Source: Microbacterium caowuchunii
GTDB lineage: Bacteria > Actinomycetota > Actinomycetes > Actinomycetales > Microbacteriaceae
Reading direction: 5' to 3'
NCBI RefSeq assembly: GCF_008727755.1
Contig: NZ_CP044231.1
Span: 1,178,001-1,242,000, forward strand
Length of the DNA: 64,000 nucleotides
Position 1 is the first letter of the stretch; each line of letters starts with the position of its first letter. Positions 27,145 through 34,366 of the stretch are shown one piece after another. Made by a program: the position numbers and the translations under genes. A model generated the notes under the pieces. It did not search any database, had not been told where the DNA came from, and saw nothing but the letters and a program-made list of their open reading frames with translations.

Positions 27145-27846
27145 ATGAGCATGGGGACACCGTTTACCGCCGGCTCCGCCGAGGCGGGGGAGACCGTCGC
27201 GTCCTTCCCGAACTACGAGGGCGCGCAGAAAGCGGTCTCGTCCCTGATCGCGGCCGATGTGCCGGCGAAGCAGATCGCGATCGTGGGCCAGGGGCTCCGC
27301 TCGATCGAGCGCATCACGGGACGGCTGGGCTACGGTGCGGCGGCCCGTTCCGGAGCCGTGAACGGGCTCGTCCTGGGTGTGCTGTTCGCCTTCATCTTCG
27401 TCCTGGGGACCCCGACCGTCGCCATCCAGGCCTTCGTGGGGGTGCTTCTGGTCGGCATGGCGATCGGGATGCTCATGAACATCATCATGTATTCGTTCGT
27501 CCGTCGCCGCCGGGACTTCGCCTCGGTCATGCAGGTCGTCGCGGACCACTACGAGGTGCGCGTGACCTCCACCCACCTCGGCAAGGCGCGCGCGGCGCTG
27601 GGTGCGGCGCCGATGGCGACCGCCGCACCGGCCGCGCCCACGCCCTTCGCGGGGCAGGGGACGGATGCCGCCACGCCCCGACCCGCACCCCGCTACGGCG
27701 AGCGGATCGATCCCGCCGCTCCCGTGCCGCCGAAGCCCGCAGAACCCTCTTCGACGCCGGACGACGAGCGCAAGGACGCCCCGCCCGCTCCGCCCCGGTA
27801 CGGGGAGCGCATCGACCCCGACCCGGGACACTCCGACCGCTCCTGA
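27145..27846 (+). CDS. General-stress-protein-17M-like membrane protein
   Basis: 233 aa. The N-terminal domain is like YflT/general stress protein 17M (VASFPNYEGAQKAVSSLIAA). A glycine-rich pair of membrane helices (about 75-120) follows, then a proline-rich disordered tail. The tail contains the motif PRYGERIDP twice, about 45 residues apart. Corresponds by context to mycobacterial Rv1234. Function unknown; the second in-frame ATG at 27151 is an alternative start. Divergent from the MgtE-N/CBS operon across 72 bases that carry promoters for both. Confidence 0.8.
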   Translation: MSMGTPFTAGSAEAGETVASFPNYEGAQKAVSSLIAADVPAKQIAIVGQGLRSIERITGRLGYGAAARSGAVNGLVLGVLFAFIFVLGTPTVAIQAFVGVLLVGMAIGMLMNIIMYSFVRRRRDFASVMQVVADHYEVRVTSTHLGKARAALGAAPMATAAPAAPTPFAGQGTDAATPRPAPRYGERIDPAAPVPPKPAEPSSTPDDERKDAPPAPPRYGERIDPDPGHSDRS

Positions 27847-27859
27847 CCGGTCCCGGCGT

Positions 27860-27887
27860 GCGCGGGCGAGGCATGCCCCGCCCGCGC
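27860..27887. terminator. Bidirectional hairpin between convergent genes
   Basis: GCGCGGGCG pairs with CGCCCGCGC around a GGCATGCC-containing loop, between the stress-protein and aminopeptidase stops. Confidence 0.8.
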
Positions 27888-27894
27888 CCGTCGG

Positions 27895-29316
27895 CTACGC
27901 GCTCAGGCGTGCCATCCACTCCTCGACCTCGTCGGCGGTGCGCGGGATCGCCGCGGACAGGTTGACCGGACCGTCGGCGGTCATCAGCACGTCGTCCTCG
28001 ATGCGGACGCCGATGCCGCGCAGTTCCTCGGGAACGGTCATGTCGTCCGCCTGGAAGTACAGCCCGGGTTCGATCGTGAACACCATGCCCGGCTCCAGGA
28101 CGCCGTCGTAGTACATCTCGCGCCGTGCCTGGGCGCAGTCGTGCACGTCGATCCCGAGGTGATGACTCGTGCCGTGGACCATGTACCGGCGGTGCTGGCC
28201 GCCGCGGTCCGCGTCGAGCGCCTCTTCGGCGGTCACCGGCAGCAGCCCCCATTCGGCGACCCGCTTCGCGATCACGGCCATCGCTGCCGCGTGCACCTCA
28301 CGGAAGAGCACGCCGGGACGTGCAGCCGCGAACGCGGCGTCGGCGGCCTCCCGTACGGTTTCGTAGACGCGGCGCTGCACGTCCGTGAAGCGACCGCTGA
28401 CCGGGAGCGTGCGCGTGATGTCGGCGGTGTACAGGCTGTCCACCTCGACGCCGGCATCGACCAGGATGAGGTCGCCGGGCAGGACCGCGCCGTCGTTGCG
28501 CGTCCAGTGCAGGTAGCAGGCGTGCGGTCCGGATGCGGCGATCGTGTCGTAGCCCTCGCCGTTGCCGTCGCTGCGCGCGCGCAGGTGGAAGACGCCCTCC
28601 ACCACGCGCTCCCCGCGCGGGTGGGACGTGATCCGGGGGAGTTCGCGCACGATGTCGTCGAAACCGGATGCGGTCACCTCGACGGCGAGCGACAGCTGAG
28701 CGATCTCGTACTCGTCCTTGACCAGCCGCAGCTCGGAGACGACCCGGGTCAGCTCGGGGTCCTCGTCGACCGTGCGGTCGGCGTCGGTGTGGCGGAGCGC
28801 GTCGATGTGCGCGGTCGCGATGCCGAGGTCCGCCGCGACCGCGGCGAGGGACGGGCGCGGGCCGATCCAGAACTCGCCGACCGTCGCGTCGCCGTAGAAC
28901 TCGGCCGTCGTGCGGTCGGCGCGTTCGCGGAAGTACAGCATGACGTCATGGCCATCGGACTCCCGAGGCTCGAAGACCAGCACGGCGCCGGGCTCGGCAT
29001 CCGCGCCCCATCCGGTGAGATGGGCGAACGCCGAGTGGGCCCGGAAGGGGTAGTCGGTGTCGTTGCTGCGCGTCTTCAGCTCGCCGGCCGGGATGAGCAG
29101 CCGCGAACCCGGGAACATCGCGGAGAGCGCGGCGCGTCGGCGCGCGGCGAACCCGGCCTGTTCCCGAGGGGCGCCGACGGTCTCCGGGCGCTCGACCCAG
29201 CCTTCGGAGATCGTGGCGAGGAATCCCGCCGGGAACGGTTGTCTGCGATTCGAGGGCTGCTCGGTCCCCGGTTCGGGAGCGAGGGTCTCGGGAGAGGTGT
29301 CCGCTGATTCTGACAT
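27895..29316 (-). CDS. Xaa-Pro aminopeptidase (M24B, AMP_N domain)
   Basis: Dinuclear metallopeptidase removing an N-terminal residue before proline. The AMP_N domain spans about 45-190. The pita-bread catalytic domain has the ligands D in ILVDAGVEVDSLYTADITR (two Asp), H in MVHGTSHHLGIDVHD, E in FTIEPGLYF and E in GVRIEDDVLM. ATG 29316 follows GGGAG and gives 473 aa, the usual size of actinobacterial PepP. A charged disordered N-terminal stretch of about 40 residues precedes the domain. It follows the EEP gene on the same strand but is separated from it by 34 bases. Confidence 0.94.
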   Translation of the reverse strand: MSESADTSPETLAPEPGTEQPSNRRQPFPAGFLATISEGWVERPETVGAPREQAGFAARRRAALSAMFPGSRLLIPAGELKTRSNDTDYPFRAHSAFAHLTGWGADAEPGAVLVFEPRESDGHDVMLYFRERADRTTAEFYGDATVGEFWIGPRPSLAAVAADLGIATAHIDALRHTDADRTVDEDPELTRVVSELRLVKDEYEIAQLSLAVEVTASGFDDIVRELPRITSHPRGERVVEGVFHLRARSDGNGEGYDTIAASGPHACYLHWTRNDGAVLPGDLILVDAGVEVDSLYTADITRTLPVSGRFTDVQRRVYETVREAADAAFAAARPGVLFREVHAAAMAVIAKRVAEWGLLPVTAEEALDADRGGQHRRYMVHGTSHHLGIDVHDCAQARREMYYDGVLEPGMVFTIEPGLYFQADDMTVPEELRGIGVRIEDDVLMTADGPVNLSAAIPRTADEVEEWMARLSA

Positions 29317-29350
29317 GACCCCAGTCTCCCACCGGGGCCTGGGGAAGGGC

Positions 29351-30370
29351 TCAGCCGGTGCGCTCGAGCTGCACGATGAGCGGACGGTGGTCGCCGCCGG
29401 CCGCGTCGAGGGAACCCAGCACGACGGAACCGGTGGGGGTCCAGTCCGGTGTCGCCAGGACATGGTCGATCGGTGCGCCGGCGAGGGGCGGATAGCTCGT
29501 CGGCCACGTGCCCACCGCTCCGTTGCCGGTGAGGACTGCCGCATCCCGGCAGCGTCCGAGGGTGCCGCCGTCGGTGCCGAGCCGGCTCATGTGGTCGATC
29601 GTTGCATTGAAGTCGCCCGCCAGGATGATGTTCTCGCCCGCGCACTGGTCCGCCAGCCACTGCAGGTCGTGACGCCAATCCACCATGAAGTCCTCACGGG
29701 GCGCGACGGCATGCGCGGCGACGACGATCGGACCGTTCCCGTCGATCGGCATGGCGACGGCGCTCGGCACGGTGGAGGTGTTGCTGGACCCGTCCTGCGA
29801 CGCGGCCGTGACGGCGTAGCTGCCCAGTGCGGGCGAGATGAGGATGGTGGTGGAATCCGCCGCCCAGCCGTCCGAGCCGTACTCGGTGTGGTGCGCCCAC
29901 ATGGGCTGACCGAGGTCGCGCATGGCGACGGCGACCTGCCCGCCGGTCTCGATCGTCGTCTCCGGGAGCGTGACGATGTCCGCGCCCATCGCGACGGCGG
30001 TCTGCGCGATCGTCGCCGGTGACGTGGCGTCCCCCGCGGTGTTCCAGGTCATCACGCGGATGCTGCTCTCGGTCTTCTCCGGCAGCGTCCCGGTCCCGGT
30101 TCCCCGCGTCCCGACGACCGCGGCGTTCACCACGACCGCGATCAAGGCGACGGCCGCGAGTGACAGGGCGATCCGCCGGATGGGGCGGATCGCTGCGAAC
30201 AGCAGCGCGACCAGGAGCAGCGCGCCGAATCCGGCGACGATCAGTCCTCGGAAGGAGATGACCTGGGCCAGGGGATACGTGCGCTCGAGACGGAAGAACT
30301 CCGGCCAGGTGACGACCGCCGCACCGATCGCGCAGAGCACGGTCAGCAGGATCCCCAGGAGACGACGCAC
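29351..30370 (-). CDS. Membrane-anchored endonuclease/exonuclease/phosphatase-family protein
   Basis: 339 aa with about three membrane helices in the first 90 residues and an extracytoplasmic EEP domain after that. Catalytic signatures are RVMTWNTAGD, TLPETT, ILAGDFNATIDH and GDHRPLIV, giving the Asn, Glu, Asp-Asn and terminal Asp-His residues of the DNase I-like fold. The external location argues for a phospholipid, phosphodiester or extracellular nucleic acid substrate rather than DNA repair. GTG 30370 is supported by TAAGCT ending 7 bases upstream. Divergent from the PHP gene. Confidence 0.85.
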   Translation of the reverse strand: MRRLLGILLTVLCAIGAAVVTWPEFFRLERTYPLAQVISFRGLIVAGFGALLLVALLFAAIRPIRRIALSLAAVALIAVVVNAAVVGTRGTGTGTLPEKTESSIRVMTWNTAGDATSPATIAQTAVAMGADIVTLPETTIETGGQVAVAMRDLGQPMWAHHTEYGSDGWAADSTTILISPALGSYAVTAASQDGSSNTSTVPSAVAMPIDGNGPIVVAAHAVAPREDFMVDWRHDLQWLADQCAGENIILAGDFNATIDHMSRLGTDGGTLGRCRDAAVLTGNGAVGTWPTSYPPLAGAPIDHVLATPDWTPTGSVVLGSLDAAGGDHRPLIVQLERTG

Positions 30371-30377
30371 GATGTCG

Positions 30378-30383
30378 AGCTTA
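30378..30383 (-). promoter_or_regulatory. -10 element of the EEP gene, predicts leaderless mRNA
   Basis: TAAGCT (minus strand) ends 7 bases before GTG 30370. Confidence 0.55.
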
Positions 30384-30440
30384 TGCAGGGAGGCTGTGCA
30401 TCGGCCGACACGATGCCGCGGCGGGGGCGGAGCCGCACGC

Positions 30441-30446
30441 TACGCT
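30441..30446 (+). promoter_or_regulatory. -10 element of the PHP gene, predicts leaderless mRNA
   Basis: TACGCT ends 6 bases before ATG 30453. Confidence 0.6.
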
Positions 30447-30452
30447 CGGAGC

Positions 30453-31322
30453 ATGACGAGCGGCCGCGGATTCCACGGACCCGCCGACCTGCACCTGCAC
30501 TCCACGTACTCCGACGGGACCGAGCCGCCCGCGGATGTGATGCGCTCTGTGCATTCCGCGGGCCTTCGCACCGTCGCCCTGACCGATCACGACACGACCG
30601 CGGGCTGGGCGGAGGCCGCGCCCGCCGCCGTGTCGCTGGGGATGACGCTGCTGCCCGGCATGGAACTGAGCGCCCAGCACGGCTGGCGCAGCGTGCACCT
30701 GCTCGCGTACCTGTTCGATCCGGAGGATGCGGCGCTCCTCGCGGAGACGACCCGCATCCGCGAGGACCGGATGGGCCGTGCCGAGCGCATCGTCGCGAAC
30801 ATCGGACGGGACTACGACCTCACCTGGGACGACGTGCTCGCTCAGACCACGGCGGACGCCACCGTCGGCCGCCCGCACATCGCGGACGCCCTCGTGGCGC
30901 GCGGGATCGTCGCCGATCGCTCCGCCGCGTTCGCCACCGTGCTGCACCCGCGTCAGGGCTACTACGAATCCCACTACGCTCCGGACCCGGTCACCGCCGT
31001 GGATCTCGTGGTGGCGGCGGGGGGCGTGCCGATCATCGCGCACCCGACGCCCGCCGGACGGGACCGGATGATGCCGGTGCCGGTGCTGGAGGAGCTGATC
31101 GCCCACGGGCTGGCGGGTTTCGAGATCGACCACCGGGAGAACACGGAGGCGGGCAAGAAGGTCCTGCGCGACCTCGCCCGCCGGCACGATCTGATCGTGA
31201 CCGGCTCGAGCGACTACCACGGCGCCGGCAAGCCGAACCGCCCCGGCGAGAACACGACGAGCGAGGAGATGGTCGCCCGGATCATCGAGCGCGCGCACGG
31301 AAGCGCCCCCGTCTCGCCGTAG
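30453..31322 (+). CDS. PHP-domain metal-dependent phosphoesterase
   Basis: 289 aa. PHP motifs: DLHLHSTYSDGTEPP near 12-26 (motif I), VALTDHDTTAGW (II), LLPGMELSAQ (III), PIIAHP and, at the end, GSSDYHGAG. This is the YciV/RNase AM- and oligonucleotide 3',5'-phosphatase-like branch of COG0613, so the substrate may be short nucleotides or 3',5'-bisphosphates. ATG 30453 is chosen over the long upstream open frame because of the -10 hexamer and the conserved N-terminus. Its stop codon lies inside a terminator hairpin. Confidence 0.9.
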   Translation: MTSGRGFHGPADLHLHSTYSDGTEPPADVMRSVHSAGLRTVALTDHDTTAGWAEAAPAAVSLGMTLLPGMELSAQHGWRSVHLLAYLFDPEDAALLAETTRIREDRMGRAERIVANIGRDYDLTWDDVLAQTTADATVGRPHIADALVARGIVADRSAAFATVLHPRQGYYESHYAPDPVTAVDLVVAAGGVPIIAHPTPAGRDRMMPVPVLEELIAHGLAGFEIDHRENTEAGKKVLRDLARRHDLIVTGSSDYHGAGKPNRPGENTTSEEMVARIIERAHGSAPVSP

Positions 31323-31336
31323 CGAGCCGGGGGCGC
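31303..31336. terminator. Bidirectional hairpin between PHP and helicase genes
   Basis: GCGCCCCCG/CGGGGGCGC outer stem and CTCGC/GCGAG inner stem with loop CGTA. It overlaps the PHP stop codon. Confidence 0.85.
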
Positions 31337-31360
31337 GGTGCGTCGGAGACGCCGCTCGGG

Positions 31361-32812
31361 TCAGGACGCGGCGGGCGCCCCATCGGGACGCGGGCCGCGG
31401 CGGCGGCGACGCCGGGACGCCGTGGCCTTGCCGTCGTGGTGCTCGGTGCCGCCACCGTCGTGCGTGCCGCGGCCCTCGAGCGGCGGGGCGTCCTGGGTCG
31501 CGACCGGTGCACCATCGGTGTCGGAGGCGGCTCCGCGACGGCGGCGACGCCGGGGCGCGTCGGAACTCTCCGCCGGCCGCGACGCGGACACGGTGGGGAC
31601 GCTGCCGGTGGCGCCGGCGACGGGGAGCTTGCGCAGCCGGCCCTTGGTGCCGACCGGGATGCCGAGGTCCTCGAACAGATGCGGGCTGGACGAGTAGGTC
31701 TCGGTGGGCTCGGGCTGACCGAAGTCGAGGGCACGGTTGATCAGGGCCCACTTGTGCAGGTCGTCCCAGTCCACGAAGGTCACGGCGATGCCGGTCTTGC
31801 CGGCACGGCCGGTGCGGCCGACGCGGTGCAGGTACGCCTTCTCGTCATCCGGGATGGTGTGGTTGATGACGTGGGTGACGTCGTCGACGTCGATACCACG
31901 GGCGGCCACGTCGGTGGCGATGAGGACGTCCTTCTTACCCGCCTTGAACGCCGCCATGGAGCGCTCGCGCGCCTCCTGGCTCATGTCGCCGTGCACGGCA
32001 CCCGCGTTGAAGCCGCGATCGTTGAGTTCGTCCACGAGCTTCTGCGCGGCACGCTTGGTGCGTGTGAAGACGACGGTCTTGCCGCGGCCCTCGGCCTGCA
32101 GGATCCGGGCGATGACCTCCTCCTTGTCGAGCGAGTGCGCCCGGTAGACGAGGTGGCGGATGTTCGCCTGCGTCAGACCCTCGTCGGGGTCGGTGGCGCG
32201 GATGTGGATCGGGTTCGACATGAACCGGCGGGCCAGGGCGACGATCGGCCCGGGCATGGTGGCGGAGAACAGCTGCGTGTGACGGACCGGGGCGACCTTC
32301 TGGAAGATCTTCTCGATGTCGGCGAGGAAGCCGAGGTCCAGCATCTTGTCGGCCTCGTCCAGGACGACCTCGGTCGCGTTGGAGAGGTCCAGGAGCCGCT
32401 GGTTGTTCAGGTCGATGAGTCGCCCGGGCGTACCCACGACGATCTGCGCGCCCGCCTTGAGCTGGTCGATCTGCCCCTCGTACGCCTTGCCGCCGTAGAT
32501 GGCGACGACGCTCGTCGAGCGGTTCGAGGTCAGCATGTCCATGTCCTCGTACACCTGCACCGCGAGTTCGCGGGTGGGGACGACGATCAGCGACTTGACG
32601 CCGGGCGCCGGGTCGAGGCCCAGGCGCTGGACGACGGGGATGCCGAAGCCGAAGGTCTTGCCGGTGCCCGTCTTGGCCTGGCCGATGATGTCCTGGCCGG
32701 GCAACGAGAGCGGGATGGTCTGTTCTTGGATCGGGAATGCATCGACGATGCCGCGCGCGGTGAGGGCGTCGATGATGTCCTGGTCTACGCCGAGTTCGGC
32801 GAAGGTCGTCAC
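31361..32812 (-). CDS. DEAD-box ATP-dependent RNA helicase (RhlE-like)
   Basis: 483 aa. Q motif around FAELGVDQDIIDAL...FPIQEQT, Walker A AKTGTGKT at 46-53, motif II VVLDEADKMLDLG, motif III LFSATMP, motif VI HRVGRTGRAGKTG. A low-complexity basic tail follows, with RRRRRRGAAS-type stretches repeated twice, likely for RNA binding or ribosome association. GTG 32812 gives the conserved start; the ribosome-binding site is weak and about 130 bases of upstream region would allow an untranslated leader with autoregulation. It faces the ferritin-like gene, as the mycobacterial rhlE (Rv3211) does Rv3210c. Confidence 0.93.
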   Translation of the reverse strand: MTTFAELGVDQDIIDALTARGIVDAFPIQEQTIPLSLPGQDIIGQAKTGTGKTFGFGIPVVQRLGLDPAPGVKSLIVVPTRELAVQVYEDMDMLTSNRSTSVVAIYGGKAYEGQIDQLKAGAQIVVGTPGRLIDLNNQRLLDLSNATEVVLDEADKMLDLGFLADIEKIFQKVAPVRHTQLFSATMPGPIVALARRFMSNPIHIRATDPDEGLTQANIRHLVYRAHSLDKEEVIARILQAEGRGKTVVFTRTKRAAQKLVDELNDRGFNAGAVHGDMSQEARERSMAAFKAGKKDVLIATDVAARGIDVDDVTHVINHTIPDDEKAYLHRVGRTGRAGKTGIAVTFVDWDDLHKWALINRALDFGQPEPTETYSSSPHLFEDLGIPVGTKGRLRKLPVAGATGSVPTVSASRPAESSDAPRRRRRRGAASDTDGAPVATQDAPPLEGRGTHDGGGTEHHDGKATASRRRRRRGPRPDGAPAAS

Positions 32813-32934
32813 GATATGAACCTGTCTGGTCGAGGGCGGTGAGAGTCCGCCGGCGGTAGTCCACGCCCTCTTCTCGGCACAGGCGCGGTGGCCCCGGTCC
32901 GATGCCGGGGCGCAAACCCACGATACCCGAGCCG

Positions 32935-32940
32935 TAGGCT
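32935..32940 (+). promoter_or_regulatory. -10 element of the ferritin-fold gene, predicts leaderless mRNA
   Basis: TAGGCT ends 7 bases before GTG 32948. Confidence 0.55.
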
Positions 32941-32947
32941 GTACCGC

Positions 32948-33664
32948 GTGTGGGATTGGTTGCGACGTCGCCGTGCCCCCGCGGTGCGCGCCCTCCGGCT
33001 GCGTTCGCGCGGCGACCTGGACGGCGCCGTCCGCGTCGACTTCGCGGAGCTCGCCCCCGAGGTGGACATCTTCCTCGGGCAGGCCGCCTACCTGCAGCTG
33101 GGGTTCTTCGAGACGCTCAGCGAACTGATCTCCGCGACGCCCGAGCTGGCGCGGAAGGAATCCCTCTCGCGTGCGGCGGGGGCGGCCCTGCGCAAGCACG
33201 AGGCGCTGGTGGCCGTCATCCGTGAGCGCGGTGACGATCCCACCGCCCTCATGCTGCCGTTCCGCGAGCCGCTGGACGCCTTCCGGACGGCGACGCACGG
33301 CGTGCATCCGCAGGAGACGCTGATCTCGGTGCACATCACGGCGGGCATGCTCGACGACTTCTACGTCGCCCTGTCGGCCAGCTACGGGGAGACCGGACGC
33401 CGGGTCGCCCGCACCCTCGAGGCGGACGACGACCGCCAGGTGATCGTGGAGATCATCAAGGACACGATCGCGTCTGACCGGGAGTGGTCGTCGCTGCTGG
33501 CCATGTGGGGGCGCCGGCTCGTCGGCGACACGCTGCTGATCGCGCGGTCCGCGTTGCGCCGCACCGGTGACGGGGCGGCGCTGGAGGAACGCGTCGAGCC
33601 GGTGTTCACGCAGCTGATGGCCGCGCACGCCCGCCGGATGGAGTCCATGGGCCTGTCCTCCTGA
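32948..33664 (+). CDS. Ferritin-fold protein, MiaE-like (MiaE_2 family)
   Basis: 238-residue all-helical protein of the ferritin-like superfamily, resembling the actinobacterial MiaE-like group. Candidate metal-helix residues are in FLGQAAYLQLGFFETLSELI and LRKHEALVAVIRERG, but the classic ExxH pairs are not complete in both helices, so diiron hydroxylase activity is uncertain. Enzymes of the name-giving MiaE family hydroxylate a tRNA base; that role is not shown here. GTG 32948 has a -10 ending 7 bases upstream. Neighbours (RhlE, DUF3107) match the mycobacterial order. Confidence 0.75.
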   Translation: MWDWLRRRRAPAVRALRLRSRGDLDGAVRVDFAELAPEVDIFLGQAAYLQLGFFETLSELISATPELARKESLSRAAGAALRKHEALVAVIRERGDDPTALMLPFREPLDAFRTATHGVHPQETLISVHITAGMLDDFYVALSASYGETGRRVARTLEADDDRQVIVEIIKDTIASDREWSSLLAMWGRRLVGDTLLIARSALRRTGDGAALEERVEPVFTQLMAAHARRMESMGLSS

Positions 33665-33673
33665 CCATTCCGT

Positions 33674-33706
33674 CGGGACGGCGGCGCGGGACGGCGGCGC
33701 GGGACG
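33674..33706. repeat. 13-bp GC-rich tandem repeat in a convergent spacer
   Basis: CGGGACGGCGGCG occurs twice plus a partial third copy, between the ferritin-fold gene and the convergent membrane-protein gene. No ordinary hairpin is seen. Confidence 0.8.
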
Positions 33707-33713
33707 ACCTGTT

Positions 33714-34004
33714 CTAGGCGATCCCGAGACGCTCGGCGGTGCGGGCGTCGCGCGTCCGCCGGGAGCGCGTCAGCAGGGCGATACCGGGAACGACCACGAT
33801 CGCGGGGACCAGTGCCGAGGCGAACCAGATGAGCGGGTTGTCCGTGCCCATCCCGGCCCAGGTGAGCGCGAGCCAGACGGCACCGCCGACCAGCGTCCCG
33901 GCCACGGGCGCGAGCGCCGCACCGCGCAGCTCGCGGCCCGGCAGGACGAAGTGGGCGATCAGGCCGACGGCCGCGCCGAAGACGAACGCGAGGAGGATCT
34001 GCAT
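33714..34004 (-). CDS. Small three-helix membrane protein
   Basis: 96 residues with three hydrophobic segments and a basic C-terminus (RSRRTRDARTAERL). No family recognised with confidence. ATG 34004 follows the DUF3107 stop by 4 bases, so the two form one operon and translation is probably coupled; the frame is open further upstream but only as a shadow of DUF3107. Function unknown. Confidence 0.7.
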   Translation of the reverse strand: MQILLAFVFGAAVGLIAHFVLPGRELRGAALAPVAGTLVGGAVWLALTWAGMGTDNPLIWFASALVPAIVVVPGIALLTRSRRTRDARTAERLGIA

Positions 34005-34008
34005 CGGA

Positions 34009-34233
34009 TCAGGCGACGAAGCCGATCCGGCGCGTCTCCTCGGTGCCCAGCTCGATGTAGGCGAGCGCGGCGGAGGGGACCAGGTAGGAGTTCCCCTTGA
34101 CGTCGGTGAATCCGACGAACGGGGCACCTTCGCCGAGGGCGTCCGCGACGGACTTCTTCACGACGTCGGCGGGCTGGTCAGTCTCGAAGTTCAGTTCGCG
34201 GCCGGTGTTAGCGATGCCGATGCGGATCTCCAC
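34009..34233 (-). CDS. DUF3107 family protein (TB9.4-like)
   Basis: 74-residue soluble protein, complete for the family: beta-strand start EIRIGIANTGRELNFET, helix VKKSVADALGEGAP, strand GNSYLVPSAALAYIEL and ending RRIGFVA. Corresponds to mycobacterial Rv3208A (TB9.4), which has the same neighbours. GTG 34233 is preceded by AGAGAGG. Function unknown; conserved short size and genomic location next to the helicase block suggest a DNA/RNA-related or ribosomal role, which is inference only. Confidence 0.9.
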   Translation of the reverse strand: MEIRIGIANTGRELNFETDQPADVVKKSVADALGEGAPFVGFTDVKGNSYLVPSAALAYIELGTEETRRIGFVA

Positions 34234-34353
34234 GGATGTGCCTCTCTGGTCGGACTCGGGGACGTGTCGAGCCTAGCGGCCCTCCGCCCGCCCGGACTCG
34301 CGCGGGGATGGCGGCGCGCACGCTGTGGGCGAACGCATGTCCGTGCCTCGGGT

Positions 34354-34359
34354 TAGCGT
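34354..34359 (+). promoter_or_regulatory. -10 element of adnA, predicts leaderless mRNA
   Basis: TAGCGT ends 7 bases before ATG 34367 (4 before GTG 34364). Confidence 0.5.
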
Positions 34360-34366
34360 TGCGGTG

